Assembly: GCA_907165065.1 (NCBI GenBank)
Contig: OU015524.1
Coordinates: forward strand, 39,127,295-39,191,294
Source: Caprimulgus europaeus
Taxonomy: Eukaryota; Chordata; Aves; Caprimulgiformes; Caprimulgidae
DNA length: 64,000 nt
Reading direction: 5' to 3'
Shown here: positions 12,211 through 24,800 of the stretch, piece after piece
How the letters are laid out: each line of letters begins with the position of its first letter
Numbering within the stretch: position 1 is the first letter of the stretch
Notes under the pieces: model-generated
Told to the model about the DNA's origin: nothing
Database searches by the model: none
Seen by the model: the letters and a program-made list of their open reading frames with translations, nothing else
Program-made: the position numbers and the translations under genes

Positions 12211-15200
12211 GTAACTAGAGCTTACCTCATGCTGAGAAGCTACATGTCCATTATACACAAAGCTAAGGTTTTTTATTCTTATTTTGTCTCAAAATAATAA
12301 GTTTTGTAAAATCTGGATATTTCTGCATTTCATTTGAAAAGCATGCCTTGCCTTGCTACATTTACAACAGTAGCATTGTGTGGCCCTGCCTAGTGTTTAA
12401 GCTGTATAAAAACATGGAAAATGATCCCTAGAACAGTTTTTTTCAGGTTACTTTCAAGATAAGCTATATTCCCATTAGTCTCAATTAATCCAAATATTAT
12501 TATATCTGATTTCAGACTGAGGCAGGCTTTTGTTCATGGTACACTGTTACGCTTCCTGACCAGCAACAAAAAACAACTTTCGAGATTACCATTTAAAAAT
12601 ATCTCCTCCTCAAAAAATTTTACCTTTTTCTGAGGTCTAAAGAGAAATAGACTTTTATGTTTCTCCTTTGTCCTGAAACAATGAAAGTTTTTAGTCTCTG
12701 AGAAAGCAGGCTTACTGTGATGAGGCAAACAAGGAATAGTACCAAGATCCCCAAAACCTTTAGGTATTCTAAGGACAACTGAAAGGCTCTGGTCAAGTTT
12801 TAACTTCTAGTTACTGCACTGTGCTACCATCCTTTGAGAGACTATTGAAATTCTACAGTCCAGTCACAACAGATAAGTTTTATTCACAAGGGGAAGTTTA
12901 TTTATGGAATCAATCAGGCCAAAGCTGAAGTCAGAGACCCAGAAATATTCTCCATGTGGAAACCAGCATAGATAGGAACAAGGTTCAGTACAATGCCCCT
13001 TGACTTGCTAGAGCTTCACAGAGACACCTGTGAGACAAGCAACAGAAGGTCCTTCCCTCAGTTCTTTGGCAGCACCAGCACCAGCACATACTTCTTTCTT
13101 AACTGGAGATGGCACACTACTACATTGTGCTTGGCGGACACAAAGCAAGAGGCTAGTACACCTTAAAATGTGATGGCCCGAAAGTGCCATGCTTCTTACA
13201 ACAAAGATCCAAACTGGAGGCAAAAGTTAACTCATGTAAAAAACCCAAAATTCTCTGTGAATTATTCTTTTTGTGTAAAGAATCTTACCATTATTTCACA
13301 TCCACTACATTAATTATTTTCATCCTAAATTTGTACTAGTAAGCAAGATGATGCTAAACTAGCATGGATTGGAGGATATCACAGACAAAAATGAGTGACA
13401 GTCCTGAACAGAAAGGCAAATTTGGTGCTTGTCATTAAAAATGAAATCAATTGAATTCAGTTTCTGTGTCAGAATCACCATTAGAAATTCATTATTCATA
13501 CCTGTATCATCTAATATTCATAAGCCTACCAGCAGAGCACTTTGGACAGTTTTCAATGTTTGTTCCTTTAAAACATTCACAAACTGTCCCATGGGAATCC
13601 TGACGTACCAGAAGTTCTCTTGCAGCAATATCCCGACAATTCATAGAAGCTGCAGCCCTTTTAGCTGGCTTGGAAATCTGTCAGCTAAATATGATGAAAC
13701 ATGACAGTTAAGTACTGAGATAACTGGTAAGTCTCCAGGCTTTTCAAAAGATTTAGAGTCACTGTGGCCTTCAGACACCTCTCCATGGCTCAATGCCAGC
13801 TGTTGGCCAGTGAGTATCACTGTTGGAATACTAGTGCCTGAGAACAGAAAAAACGTGAGCACCTAGTATTCCACTCCTGATGTTTCTCAAGTAATTACAA
13901 CCAAAAGTTCTCATAGATGCCTTGACATTTCCTCCATACTATAGCATTTTAGTTAATTGGGGTTTTTTCCTGATGATGGATGACTTTTATATCTGAGCCT
14001 TATCTGAGGTTTGCTTTGCTTGTTAGGGAACTTGGAGTGAAATACTGTGGGACGTTATTCAAATTTCAAAATAATATTTTCTACTTTTCTACTTCCAACG
14101 TCAGCTTCGTATTAGCAAATTTCCCTGTCTATGTAAAAATTTCTTACATACTGACCATGAAAACATCGTATGTGACACACATCCAAAAAAACCAGGCATA
14201 GCTGGCGGTCACTACTCCAGTGACAATCAGAAATTGCCAGTCACAATCAGAAAAATAAAAAGTTTAGAATTTACATGCCTGATAGGAATGACTGTTTCAT
14301 ATTGTAAACAGAGCACCATGTTAATGAGTTTGAACCACTGTCTTCTACTTCATATTTTATAATACACATACATGTGGGTTCTTACACTTCTTACCCCAAC
14401 TTTACAAAAATGCAAATAGACATACAAGATGTAAAACAAAAATTAACGAGATCCACATTTTGAAAACAAGTTGTGGATATTCTTTTCAAAAGATCAAGCA
14501 GTGAACAACTGACTTGGATTTGCTGCTTGAACTATCACCAGATGATATAACTTGATATCCAGAACAAAACTGACTTACATAAGTGATATTAATTTAATTA
14601 TGCAATACCCCAAACTAAACCAGGCATTTTTGTCTTGCTAAGTACATTTCAGAAATAACCAGCCTGAACATAAGATCTCTGCAGGGCCAAGCATACCCAA
14701 GAATTCACACCATCAGCTAGAAACAAATAGAGTTCTACTTAAAATGCTGTGATTTACACTAGGGATTTTGAGTAAATTTAATTAGTTTCCTGCATTTCAG
14801 CACAGTATATTAAGAGCAAATGAATTCTCTCAGCATAAAACAGTGAAACAATGAAAAACAAATGAGTTAAACCATCTTCATAAATCAATTCATGCTAAAA
14901 TATGTGCTAATCCCAACCTGCATGCCAGTTAGATATTACCATATGACTACATTCAGCAATTTTAATTTAAACTGCCTGCAGTTAAACAGAAAAGGGCAGC
15001 AAATCAAGACCACTGTCATAATTCACATTTGCTATTGCAGCATCACATCTGTAAAGAAGAAATGGCAGAGCTGCCCCAAACAACATTCACTGGGTCTTCT
15101 AAAATGCTACTCAATCCTTTTACACAATCCACTTATTGTGTGGCATTGACTGAATATATGCAGCCCTCATGTGTGTGAAGAAAAATAGGAAAGGAAAATC

Positions 15201-16256
15201 TTCTTTCCAGATTTACAGAGTCTAACAGCTTTATAAGCTTTCCATTTACCTTTAAAATAAAATAGAATCATGTGGAATTACTAATAGGTGGTTCTCTAAA
15301 GGGTAGGAAGTTAGTCTGAATATGCCTGAGGCATTCACTCCAAAGTTCACTCTATGTTTTGAAATTCAGATCTCTCACTAGATTGGACTGGAAGTGCTGT
15401 GAAAATAGCTTATTCTCTTGTTATTTCATTACTTCCACAACTCTTTCCAAGACAATCTTCTAATTATTTGAAAGCAAGACATGGATTATTTCAATTTCTT
15501 CAGTTACATAAGGATTCAAACGGGCTAAAAAGCTTATGTTCTGCAAAGAGCGTATTTCTGCACAGAAAAATATTTCTGTTGTTGATAATGGATATTTAAC
15601 TTATTAGCTGGTAAGCTCATTTAACAAACCATTTTTACTAACAAATTAATAAAGTGGTTTTTAATGGAACTTTATCCCATTAAGATTTTTTGAAACCACG
15701 GCGGAACATTCAACAGAAAGGATGTTCTGAGGCTGAGTTTAGACCCTCAGGACAATTCAATAGCTTGACACCAGAAACCTTAACTTTTCAATCTGAAAGC
15801 AGAAATCTTGATGATTTCCCTAGGTAGAAGCAAAATTCAATAAGGAAACTCTAAAGCTGCCCGCCAAACAAAACTATCCACCTCCAGTTAGCTCTACAAT
15901 TAATTGACTATCTCAGAAAATTACTTGGATGGGCTTATCTCATTCAGGGATACATCCCTCTAAAAATGTCACTAAATCTGTTATTATTCTGAGCACACAC
16001 ATTTTAACCCAAATCAAGAGCTAAAGGGATATTTTACAGAAGAAGGTAGAAGTATCATCCCCATCTTACAGACAAATGCATACAGGTGCATTAATCAACA
16101 TTTTCATGTTTTCAGTTCAGCAAGTTTGTGACAGATCTGTATCTACAGCCATGTTTCAACATGTGTGCTGTAGTCTGTCAATTCCACTTCTTCACTACAT
16201 CTTCTCTGAAAGAAATTCTGTTTCCAGAAAAGCAAAACCTGAGAAATCTGTCTTAC
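12211..16256. other. AT-rich intron sequence without recognised genes
   Basis: No conserved exon or clear repeat was seen except a 20-bp tandem duplication at 14217-14256. A short C/A-rich stretch near 16055-16080 is reminiscent of the core of MIR-type SINEs, but it is too short to call. Confidence 0.5.
14217..14256. repeat. 20-bp tandem duplication
   Basis: Two adjacent copies of CCAGTGACAATCAGAAATTG (14217-14236 and 14237-14256) differ at position 6 and in the A/T-rich last bases. This is a small replication-slippage type duplication. Confidence 0.8.
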
Positions 16257-16423
16257 CTGGCAAAAAATGATGCTGCCACCGAGGTGCCTGTGGATACTTC
16301 ACTGGCAACATATGTGCTCTGGGAAGCAGGGAAGCTGTACAAGGAGGGTTTATCTGCATTGTAGCGGTTCAATGCTGCTTCAGTCAGGCCCTCTCGACTA
16401 GTTTCTGTCATAAGCTGAGATAT
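16257..16423 (-). CDS. KIF26B: KIF26B internal coding exon (probably exon 4)
   Basis: This 167-base exon encodes 55 codons plus the first two bases (AG) of a split arginine codon. The peptide starts [20 protein letters not shown] and ends [12 protein letters not shown](R), which is the KIF26B sequence directly following the exon at 45479-46012. Phase is 0 at the 5' border and 2 at the 3' border, consistent with that exon ending in a whole CAA codon. The acceptor is a T-rich tract ending TGTCTTCAG before ATATCT. The donor is GCCAG followed by GTAAGA. The segment is serine/threonine-rich and probably unstructured linker between the conserved N-terminal block and the kinesin-like motor domain. 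The next exon, expected to begin with a lysine-rich stretch, is not found between here and position 1, so it lies outside the window. Both strands are open across part of the exon; only the minus frame has splice borders and homology. Confidence 0.95.
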
Positions 16424-18855
16424 CTGAAGACAGAAAAAAACAAAAGTGTCATCAGCTCAAACTCACTATCTGACTCCTCCTCATTCAGAAGTGCTTCTGG
16501 GTTGCAGACAGAGTAAGCATTCACTACATCTTTGCTTCTCTGTGAACAAGTTTATTGCTTCTGTTGTGCTAATCTAGGGTACTTTGGCTCAGCTCTAACC
16601 TTGTCTGCATTAAAACTAATGGGATAAATTCAACCCATCACTAGAAATATCTATAATGTCTATGGCTTTTCATCCATATGGAAAAGAAAGAGTAAACTAT
16701 AATCCTTGCTCAGTTTTACTTCAGGGTACAAGAGAGACAGCTCAGATATGTGTAAGATACTTACATTTTACTTCATAAAAAGAAAAACAAAACCCCGCAC
16801 ATTTGTTTGCCTTTGTAAAATAACACAGCACTAGTATATGAAGAATTTTTGTTGATCTTTCTCCAGAAAAGCCAGCATGCAGCACAGGAAGGAGTCCCCT
16901 GGGATCCCAGACTATTTATTATCTCTCTGGAAAATTGGGATCATTACCATTCACTTTCATTGGCTTTCTTAAAAGGTTTTAAACATCCCGTGATTTCATT
17001 CTTCTGACGGCCCATTTAACATTTTTTCCCCTTATTAGGAAGCCTCATCTCAGCCTTTCATTCTCTGGAAGAAGAAATGGAGTTCAATCATATTTGACCC
17101 AGCTCTCCTCAATTTAACTGAAAGAACTTTATTGACTTCAGAGAAAGCTGGGTCAAAACTGTTGAAGCACCTCCTGAAAACTTTTATTTCAGTTTCTCGA
17201 TTACTACTTCTGCATGAATTTACAATGGTGTGACGTTATCTATTGTACTTCGTGTAATTCCTAACAACTTCCTTTTCCTCTTTCTCTCATTTCAACCACA
17301 AATAGCTTTTGTTCACCTATACATGTCACAAAATTGCATTGTATACTTAAAAAGAATTATCCCAAATTATTGCTAGCAATCATCGCAGTCTCTCACCTGT
17401 TCAACTTCAGTTTTCCTGCCTATCCTTATCACCACAATAACAACAGAACATCTCTGTGAGGCACATCAAGAAAAGTACTTGAAATCATCCTGTAGTTCTT
17501 TTTCCACTTAGGTTTGTTTTATTTCCACTGTTAAGCATTTCAGTTATTAAAGGCAATGTTGAAGAACTCCGATTTGTATTTGGGAGGGGAAAAGACATGT
17601 GATATGGCAACATTTTTTCTGCTCCATAGAAGATTATTTCACAGTCATAGACCAACTATCAAGCCACCCCTCTTTCTTTTATAAAGTGTCACACACTATA
17701 CTATGGCTAAGAAGGTAATCTAAGAGTTTATCCTTATTTTACATATTTTTAGGCCAATGAGCTGTAATACTTCAAGAATAGGAGTGCTAAATTAGCCACT
17801 CTATTTTATGAGGAACCAGTAAAATTGCTGAAAGTGCCCCTGTCATGCTAGTCAGACACTGAGCCTTTTTAATTTACTGATTCACTACACTGAATAAGCA
17901 GTGTTCTCAAAAGGCCATAGCTGAAATCCTGGACTTAAATCATCACATACTACTGTTAAAATGCAGAAATTTAGGCTGGGTGCCAGGATTCCTCCCTACA
18001 TTTCCAGCATGCAGGCAAGCAGACATTTATTCTTCAGTGTTATGCTAACCCCTGTATTTCCACTTGCAGCATCTAATACACTTGAACTCACTAAACAATA
18101 ATTTCCTCAAACTTTCCGTAATTTTTGATAGCTCAGCTATTTATATTTTCTATGAACTAGCACAATGTTCTGCCCTATCACCTCAAATTATCTTGAATCC
18201 AATTTAATCGTATACCATGTTAGAAACTGCTAAGCAGACAGATTTAAAAAGTTCTCCCTTCAGAGCACAGGAGACACATAAACCTAACCTCATCTTAGTT
18301 AATCCAGTTTATATACCTGAAATCAGGGATGAACCACCATTAATCAATTGCCACTGCTGACAGCATCACCAGGAAGTGCCACTCACTTCCATGACAACCT
18401 GACAGTAGTTAAGAAGTTCTATGAGTTGACTTAGCTCAACTGCAATCTCATTTACAATCATAACCTCCCCATCTTTTGCTAAATAAAGATTTGTAGCTCC
18501 AAATATGAATTTCCACAGCCAGTGCAGCACATTTGTATTGATGTCAGCAGATCCCCTGAAGTTGCAAGATGGTGAGGCTTGAGAGGGGCATTTCAGTCAA
18601 TTGTAAAATAGGAAAGGATTTGTGTGTCTTGATGGTTGGGACACCCACAAAACTTCCATCATGACGTGGGCATAACAGCACTAACTAAATGGTTTCTGTG
18701 ATTATAGAGACTTTCAGGTGATCCATGCCCGTATCCATAAGCCCTGTTAAAAGTGAACAGCACAGAGCAAATAGAGCAATAAAAAGCAACAAACTGATTG
18801 TGGACATTTCCTGGAAGGTATTACTCCCAAGTTTCCTCAAAAACTGATCAGATGC
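16424..18855. other. AT-rich intron sequence without recognised features
   Basis: Apart from the acceptor tract of the 16257-16423 exon next to 16424, I see no exon, RNA gene or identifiable repeat here. Confidence 0.5.
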
Positions 18856-19865
18856 TGTGCTGGGTTTGGGGGAAGGGTGGCGGCGGGTATTGGTAGTGGA
18901 GGAAGGGACTATAATGATTGCCCCTGTGTGAAGCTTCAAGACGGTCCCCTGGCTCCAAAGGAGACCCACCTCCAGCCAAGGCTGAGCCAATTAGAAATAG
19001 GGAAATGCCTCTTCAAATCCATATTTATGAAGGGAAGAACCAGTTTGGTTAGGAGGGAGAAAACCATTAGGGGACCACCAACATGAACAAAAGACCACCC
19101 TGAGAGAGGAGGAAGAGGAGGGGAGGAGACAGAGAACTACAGACACCCAGGTCAGCAAGGAGAAGAGTAGGGGAAGTTAAATGGAATCCTCTGCAGCCCA
19201 TGGAGGTTCAATGGCAGAACAGATACCCATGTGTAGGCCATGGAGAACTCCACACCAGAGCAGGATACTGTATCCAATGGCACCTGTGTCTACATCGAGA
19301 GCTTGTGACAGAGCAAGAAGACCCCAAAGACACTCAATGACAGAGCCAGGGGGGAAGGAGCGCCAGAACAGAGACCTATCTCCAGCCCATGGAGATACCC
19401 ATGATGGAGCCAGAAGCTGTGCCTGAAGAGGTCCATGACTCCATGGGAAGCTCATTGGGACACGTTGTTCCTGAACTCTTAGCCCATGGGAGGGACCTCA
19501 TGCCGAAAAGAGTGACAGAGATGAACTGACTGCAACCCCCATTCCCTGTCCCGCTGGTGGGGAGAAGGTAGAGAAATTGGGAGCAAAGTAATTTGAACCT
19601 GGGAAGAAGGGACCGGTGGCGGGAAAGTGTTTTAAGATATGTTTTTTATGTCTCGCTATCCTACTCTGATTGGTCATGAATTAAATTGATTTTCTTCTCC
19701 AAGTCAAGTCTATTTTGCCCATGACCATAATTGGTGAGTCCTCCCAGTCCTCATTTCAACCCTCAACCCCTTTGTTGTGTTTCTCTCCCCATTTCACCAG
19801 GGGTGGGGAGGGGGGTGGGGGGAATAAAGGACTGTGTGGCCTTAGCTGCGGCTGAAACCACCTCA
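18856..19865 (+). mobile_element. Solo LTR of an avian endogenous retrovirus, plus strand
   Basis: About 1,010 bases that begin TGTGCTGGGTTTGG and end AACCACCTCA, so they have the TG...CA termini of an LTR. They are flanked by a 5-bp target duplication with one mismatch: GATGC at 18851-18855 and GATGT at 19866-19870. The interior follows the layout of an LTR family abundant in bird genomes (ERVL-like, from memory). It has an early GCCAAGGCTGAGCCAATTAG block, a G/A-rich stretch at 19097-19145, degenerate repeats around CCCATGGAG at 19195-19500, GAGAAATTGGGAG near 19571, a TTGCCCATGACCATAATTGG block near 19714, G-runs at 19799-19822 and an AATAAA signal at 19823. No retroviral gene lies on either side, so this is a solo LTR left by recombination. 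Frames at 19177-19455 on both strands fall inside the degenerate repeats and are not genes. Confidence 0.88.
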
Positions 19866-20194
19866 GATGTTTGGTTCATGAGCTTTTGAGAATAACTAGT
19901 TCTCAAATACAATCACTCCAAAATAATCAAATACTCACTTACGAGAGACATGGGGTTCTTTTAGAAAGATATAAACATAACACATTCTCCCTTACCTCTG
20001 CACTCAGAGAGAAATAGATATTTATCAGCAAATGAAATGTTAATGTTTTTTAAGAAGTGGGGATTAAGATCTTAAAGTCTGTATTTAGATCATATTTTCT
20101 TATGGTAAAATGGAAAGGAACTGAAGAAGAAGCTGGAAATAATCAAACATACTTACAAATGATGTATTTGTGAAGTACCACACTATCCATAGGA

Positions 20195-20211
20195 CAGAGA
20201 GAGAGAGAGAA
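20195..20211. repeat. (AG)n microsatellite
   Basis: A run of AG dinucleotides of about 17 bases. Confidence 0.85.
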
Positions 20212-21796
20212 ACAATATTTTAGGAATTGCATATATTATGGACAAATGCAGAATGGGGTTGTTTCTATATAAATGTAGGATTTTCAGTAGTACTGATATT
20301 GTATTGTATCCCCTAAAGGATGGTCAGCTGCTCAGACTGCAAGCAGTCAAGCATCTGTATGTATTGACCATGAGAGCTTGCTGGAGAGGCAGCAGCTCTC
20401 CTTCCTGTTCATTTACACAGCTTGCTTTGTTGCAGAAAACAGGAAGCTACTGTTGACATTGATATTGATGTATTATCCATGAAAAGCAGCATTCCAGTGT
20501 AAATAGTCACATTGGAGAGCCTTCCCAGAGCTGCCCTGGATGGGGCATGTTGGGCTTGTTAAGCACCTTCTCAGTCCTAAGGATCCAGCACCACCACCCA
20601 GTTTCCTCACCCACACTGGCACTTCCTGGGCAAAAATCCATTACTCAGCATGAACTCTTTCAGAAGCAAACTCCCAAATGCACACACGGTCTGTCCTTGA
20701 GCTCCATTGATTTTTTATTTGCCTCAGCAGGGACACTTCATTGACAGTGTATTACAAGGATATCAAAATAGGAACATACTTTATTTTACCTAACACAAGA
20801 CATACACAAATTAAGACAAAATAAGAACTGGCTTAAGCCACCGTCCAGGGTGTCCTAATCTAGGAATAATTTCTAGTTTTCGCACTTGCTTACTTTGTCT
20901 GCCAAAGTGGGATTTTTCAACATTGAAATGTCTCCAGAAGCACTGAAAGCTGAAATATTTCCCTTAATTTCCAACATTCTACTGTTCCTTATTTGGGCAG
21001 CCTGCAACACCATTTGATGTTATACAGGTAAAAGCCCACAGAAGTACCTACTGATACTGTATCACTCATAACCTCAAGTAGAACATCAGATTTTCCTTGG
21101 AGAAGTTCCTTAAGACACTCTGTTGCTATCTTTTCCTTGTATCAAAGCAAGAACAGGATACCAAACTAGAGCTTGATATTTATTGTCCTTTTGGTCATGC
21201 AGTCAGTGGAGATGAAGGGTGAAGACTGTCCTATGCCAAATTCCGGGCCAGGGTGGGAACCATTTTTGTGTCCAGTACTTATCAGAGTATTGTTTATACT
21301 GCACAAATTTGTACATCTGGGTCAATCCACAAGTTGATTACCTCACTAGACACATGCCCACAATACTTGATTAATAAATCCTCATTTATTCACAGAGTTC
21401 AATACATATACATGAAGTAGTGGGCAGAAGAAAGTCCAGATAATTAATATATCCAGAGACTACTGACATGAAGTCATTTCTACCATATTTCTTTCTTTTG
21501 GAGAGCGTAGAAATCATTTAAACTATCATACCAAATTGAAAAGTGAGCTTTGGAGGCAATCTTACAATCTCATTTACTTTGCCCTTCGATTACAGTATCA
21601 AATTATCCCTTTTTCCTCTGACATTACTCACTGAAGCTCACAGATACACAAACTTGAGTAAATGCACCCAGGACACACCAAGCATTTGAGGAAAAATACT
21701 CATAGAGCAGACATTTCCAAAGCTATTAGAGAATTTCCTTTTTTTACTCATCCCAGTTCAAAAGATATAGTTGTAAATCACACTTTGAACATTAAA

Positions 21797-21825
21797 AAAC
21801 TTTTTTTTTTTCTTTTTTTCCCCCC
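21797..21825. repeat. T-rich low-complexity run
   Basis: T runs interrupted by single C and ended by a C run. Confidence 0.8.
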
Positions 21826-24800
21826 TCAATAAGGTACGCCTGGCAACTACAGCTCACATAAATCTGCTTCTTCAGTGTCACTGTCTCTCTCACTAGATAC
21901 TGTTTCTGGATTTAAGGGGGAAAAGAAGAATAGATTCCTCAATTTGTTTTCCCTTCCCTTCTGCAAGTACCCACATACCATATACATAAGGTTTAAGATT
22001 GGTTAATAGGATATATTTTGAGAAATTCCTTTATTGAATTGTTGGCAGCACATCACTGCCTGGATAAGCAACAAAAAGACAAAGCAGGGAACAATGCAAC
22101 TTTTCATGCCTCAATAAAAACCTTATAAGTACACATGGAACAAGACAGAAGTCCCTCCCAGAGTCTCATATTTTTTCTCCTGTCTCATAAAAGCAAGGCA
22201 TCCATTAACCTCCTCTTTCACTGTTTTCTGACAGTATACAGCAAGACCTGGAGATAAGTCATGATTTAAATTCTCTACTTCATAGGAAAAAGATGGCTCT
22301 GCAGTTAAACCACAGGTGTCAGAGAACCTAGATTCTCCTCCTATTCCAGTTAAAGTCGCTCTGTCATCATGCACTATGAGGTTCATCATATTTACATAAG
22401 GGCATTTTACAGCCAGGCTTACTTATGTTTCTAAAGCTCCTAACTGAGGAATTCCAACCAACATTACTGTAAAAATGGAAGTTAGCGTTTCTGAAAGATG
22501 TGGAACATCTTATGCTCTGGAGGTAGTGAAGCATTCAGTAACATCCCCAAAATCTAGTTAATGTCAAAAACTGACAAATAAACTGGATGCACAGAAATGT
22601 ATTCATGTCTGAAGGCAAATGTAAAATATAAATCTGAGTCCAAATTCACTATAAAGCAATCTTCACTGTTCAGAGATCCTAGTATCAGGAGAGAAGCTCA
22701 CTAGCAAGAAGTAACTGAAGGTAGAAAGCTCTCTTTCATAAACACACACACAGTCATGAATGACTTCTTTGGCAGTCCACTCTTGATTCAGAGCAGCACT
22801 GAATTTTCCGCCCAATAAATACTGACGAAATTACTTCCTGGCTTATATTAGACAGCAAATGTCTGTATTAACCAAGAAAAAAGTTCTTCTGAAAGACTTC
22901 CCCTTTAAAAGAGGAGTTGAAGGAAGCTCTAAAGGATACCTCTCTCAAAGCTTTAGCACACCAAAAATGTCATAAACTTTTTTAAACTTGCTTAGAAAAC
23001 AGGCTTAGTAGTTTAGTTTCAAGTTTTCCATTGTGCACAATCAGGTGTACTGGCTCTTCTAAAATACTAATCTTTTACCTTCTGTCCATCTCCTTTGCCT
23101 CGCCCCAGTTTACTCTCAGTCATAACAAGATAAAGTTATTTTTCCTGTTTGGCTCAAAGAGGACAATGGGAGAGTTTCTGGTCTATGGGAGTGATGAAAC
23201 AAGCACTGGGAAAGGCATCTCACAGTACATCATTCACATGTGTCTGTGCTCTGACACTTGTGTGAAATATAAATCCTTCCCGAGAATTAAGAGACCCTAT
23301 TTTTCCTGGGCTTGACCTACTCCTACCAATTCTTCAAGGCTGAGGCACAAACTCTAATTTACAAACTAATTTTGAAAACTCAAATAATTCTTCCACTTTC
23401 TTTAGTGTATAATGAGTGTATTAGTTTCTAGTGTATTAATTTGACATGATGGTGCGGTACATTGCAGAAGATAAAAACCTTAAGTCTTCAGCAAGCCCCT
23501 GGTTTCCCAGTCACTACAAATTTCAGAGTCATTGCAGCAACTTGCTTATAGGAAGCAGCCTCAGAAAAAAAACAGAGCAGGAGTTGACACTTCTGGAATC
23601 TCTTCAGCAGAAGGGAGTTTAATGAAGGGAATATTGGAATCCTACTTCACCTAGAGAAGGTATGTCTCAACAAGAAAATGTATCAGTAAGTACTAGGTCA
23701 TCTTCCTGCACTTTGTCTATAGTATCTGAGCCCCTCCTGAAATAATGACTTCATCTCTTTTGCCTAACATGCAAGTTATGGACTAAGTTCTGTGCAGTAA
23801 TGAGAAAGTGCAGCAGAGTTTAGCTATGGTAGCATTCAAAGGACAAGGTGACAGCTGGGATCCACTGTGCTCAGTGCCAAAAACAAAAAAGAGAAATGTG
23901 GATAATTTTACATTTACTGTATTTCATTTTCATAATTTTAGAGTGTTGTTGGGAGAGATCAGCAGGTGAAAATAGGAAAGGGAAATATTTAAGAGTCAGT
24001 TTCAAATATTTTTGTTAAATACAGCTTCAAATACTTTGAGGTAAACCTGGTAGAGAGTTTCCTGAATCTTCTGTAAACTGAAATGGGGTTTCAGTGGTGG
24101 AGTGGCAGAGGGAAAGAGGAACCTTGTGCTGCCCACACAACTATCAAATTAATTTTAACACATCCTTCACAGGGCAAAAAGGAACAATTGCACCATTCAA
24201 TCAGAGCAACTTGAAAGTGGCAGGGATTTGCTAAGTCAGCCATTTTTAATATACCATGGAGTACAAAGTACATACTCCACATCTGTCACAAATCACTCGC
24301 TACAACAGAGGCGATGTTTAAGGAATTATTCAGGATAAAATCCACCTTTAGATAAAATACTTTTGGGACAGTAGCAAGTTTCTGTAGCTAAGGGCACTGG
24401 CATAGTCTTACAGAATCTTGCCATTTGATTATGACCTTTTTCTCTCATAGCAGAATACTAAGCTGCTATAGCTCAAGATCACTACAACTGCAGATACAGA
24501 CACTGTGTGAGCAAGAGCAAGACAGCAATCCCTGATAGTCCTTTCCTGTCAAAATAACGTGTTCTATGAGGAACAGGCTGAAAAAGGGCATGCATAATGT
24601 CTGCTGCATTCGGTCACTTTTTTTGATGTAGACATACCAAATACTGCTTAGAAAAGGCAACTCACTATTCATTGTGAATACTGAAATTCTAGGGAGGGTC
24701 CTTGGGCATGTGTTGTTCCTGCTTTATTCAAATTTGCACACAAAATCTGAAATACTGATCTAGCAGAAGGGGCTACTGTAATGGCACAGATTTTGTACCA

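Larger units (their letters stand above)
1..16256 (-). other. KIF26B: KIF26B intron downstream of the 16257-16423 exon (partial)
   Basis: This intron starts with the GTAAGA donor at 16256 and runs off the left edge of the window. It carries one young and one old CR1 fragment (782-1143 plus strand, about 4640-5610 minus strand), a G/T-rich tract at 3531-3611, and the plus-strand exon-like unit at 7189-7381. No motor-domain exon was found. Confidence 0.82.

Noticed and set aside
16040-16085. MIR-like SINE core (CATCCCCATCTTACAGA)
   Set aside because: Only about 20 bases are convincing and there are no flanking promoter boxes or tail; too short to annotate.
16128-16364. Plus-strand frame overlapping the KIF26B exon
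   Set aside because: It is the shadow of the minus-strand exon; only the minus frame has homology and splice sites.
19177-19455. Open frames of 81-92 codons on both strands
   Set aside because: They fall in the degenerate CCCATGGAG-type repeats of the LTR at 18856-19865.
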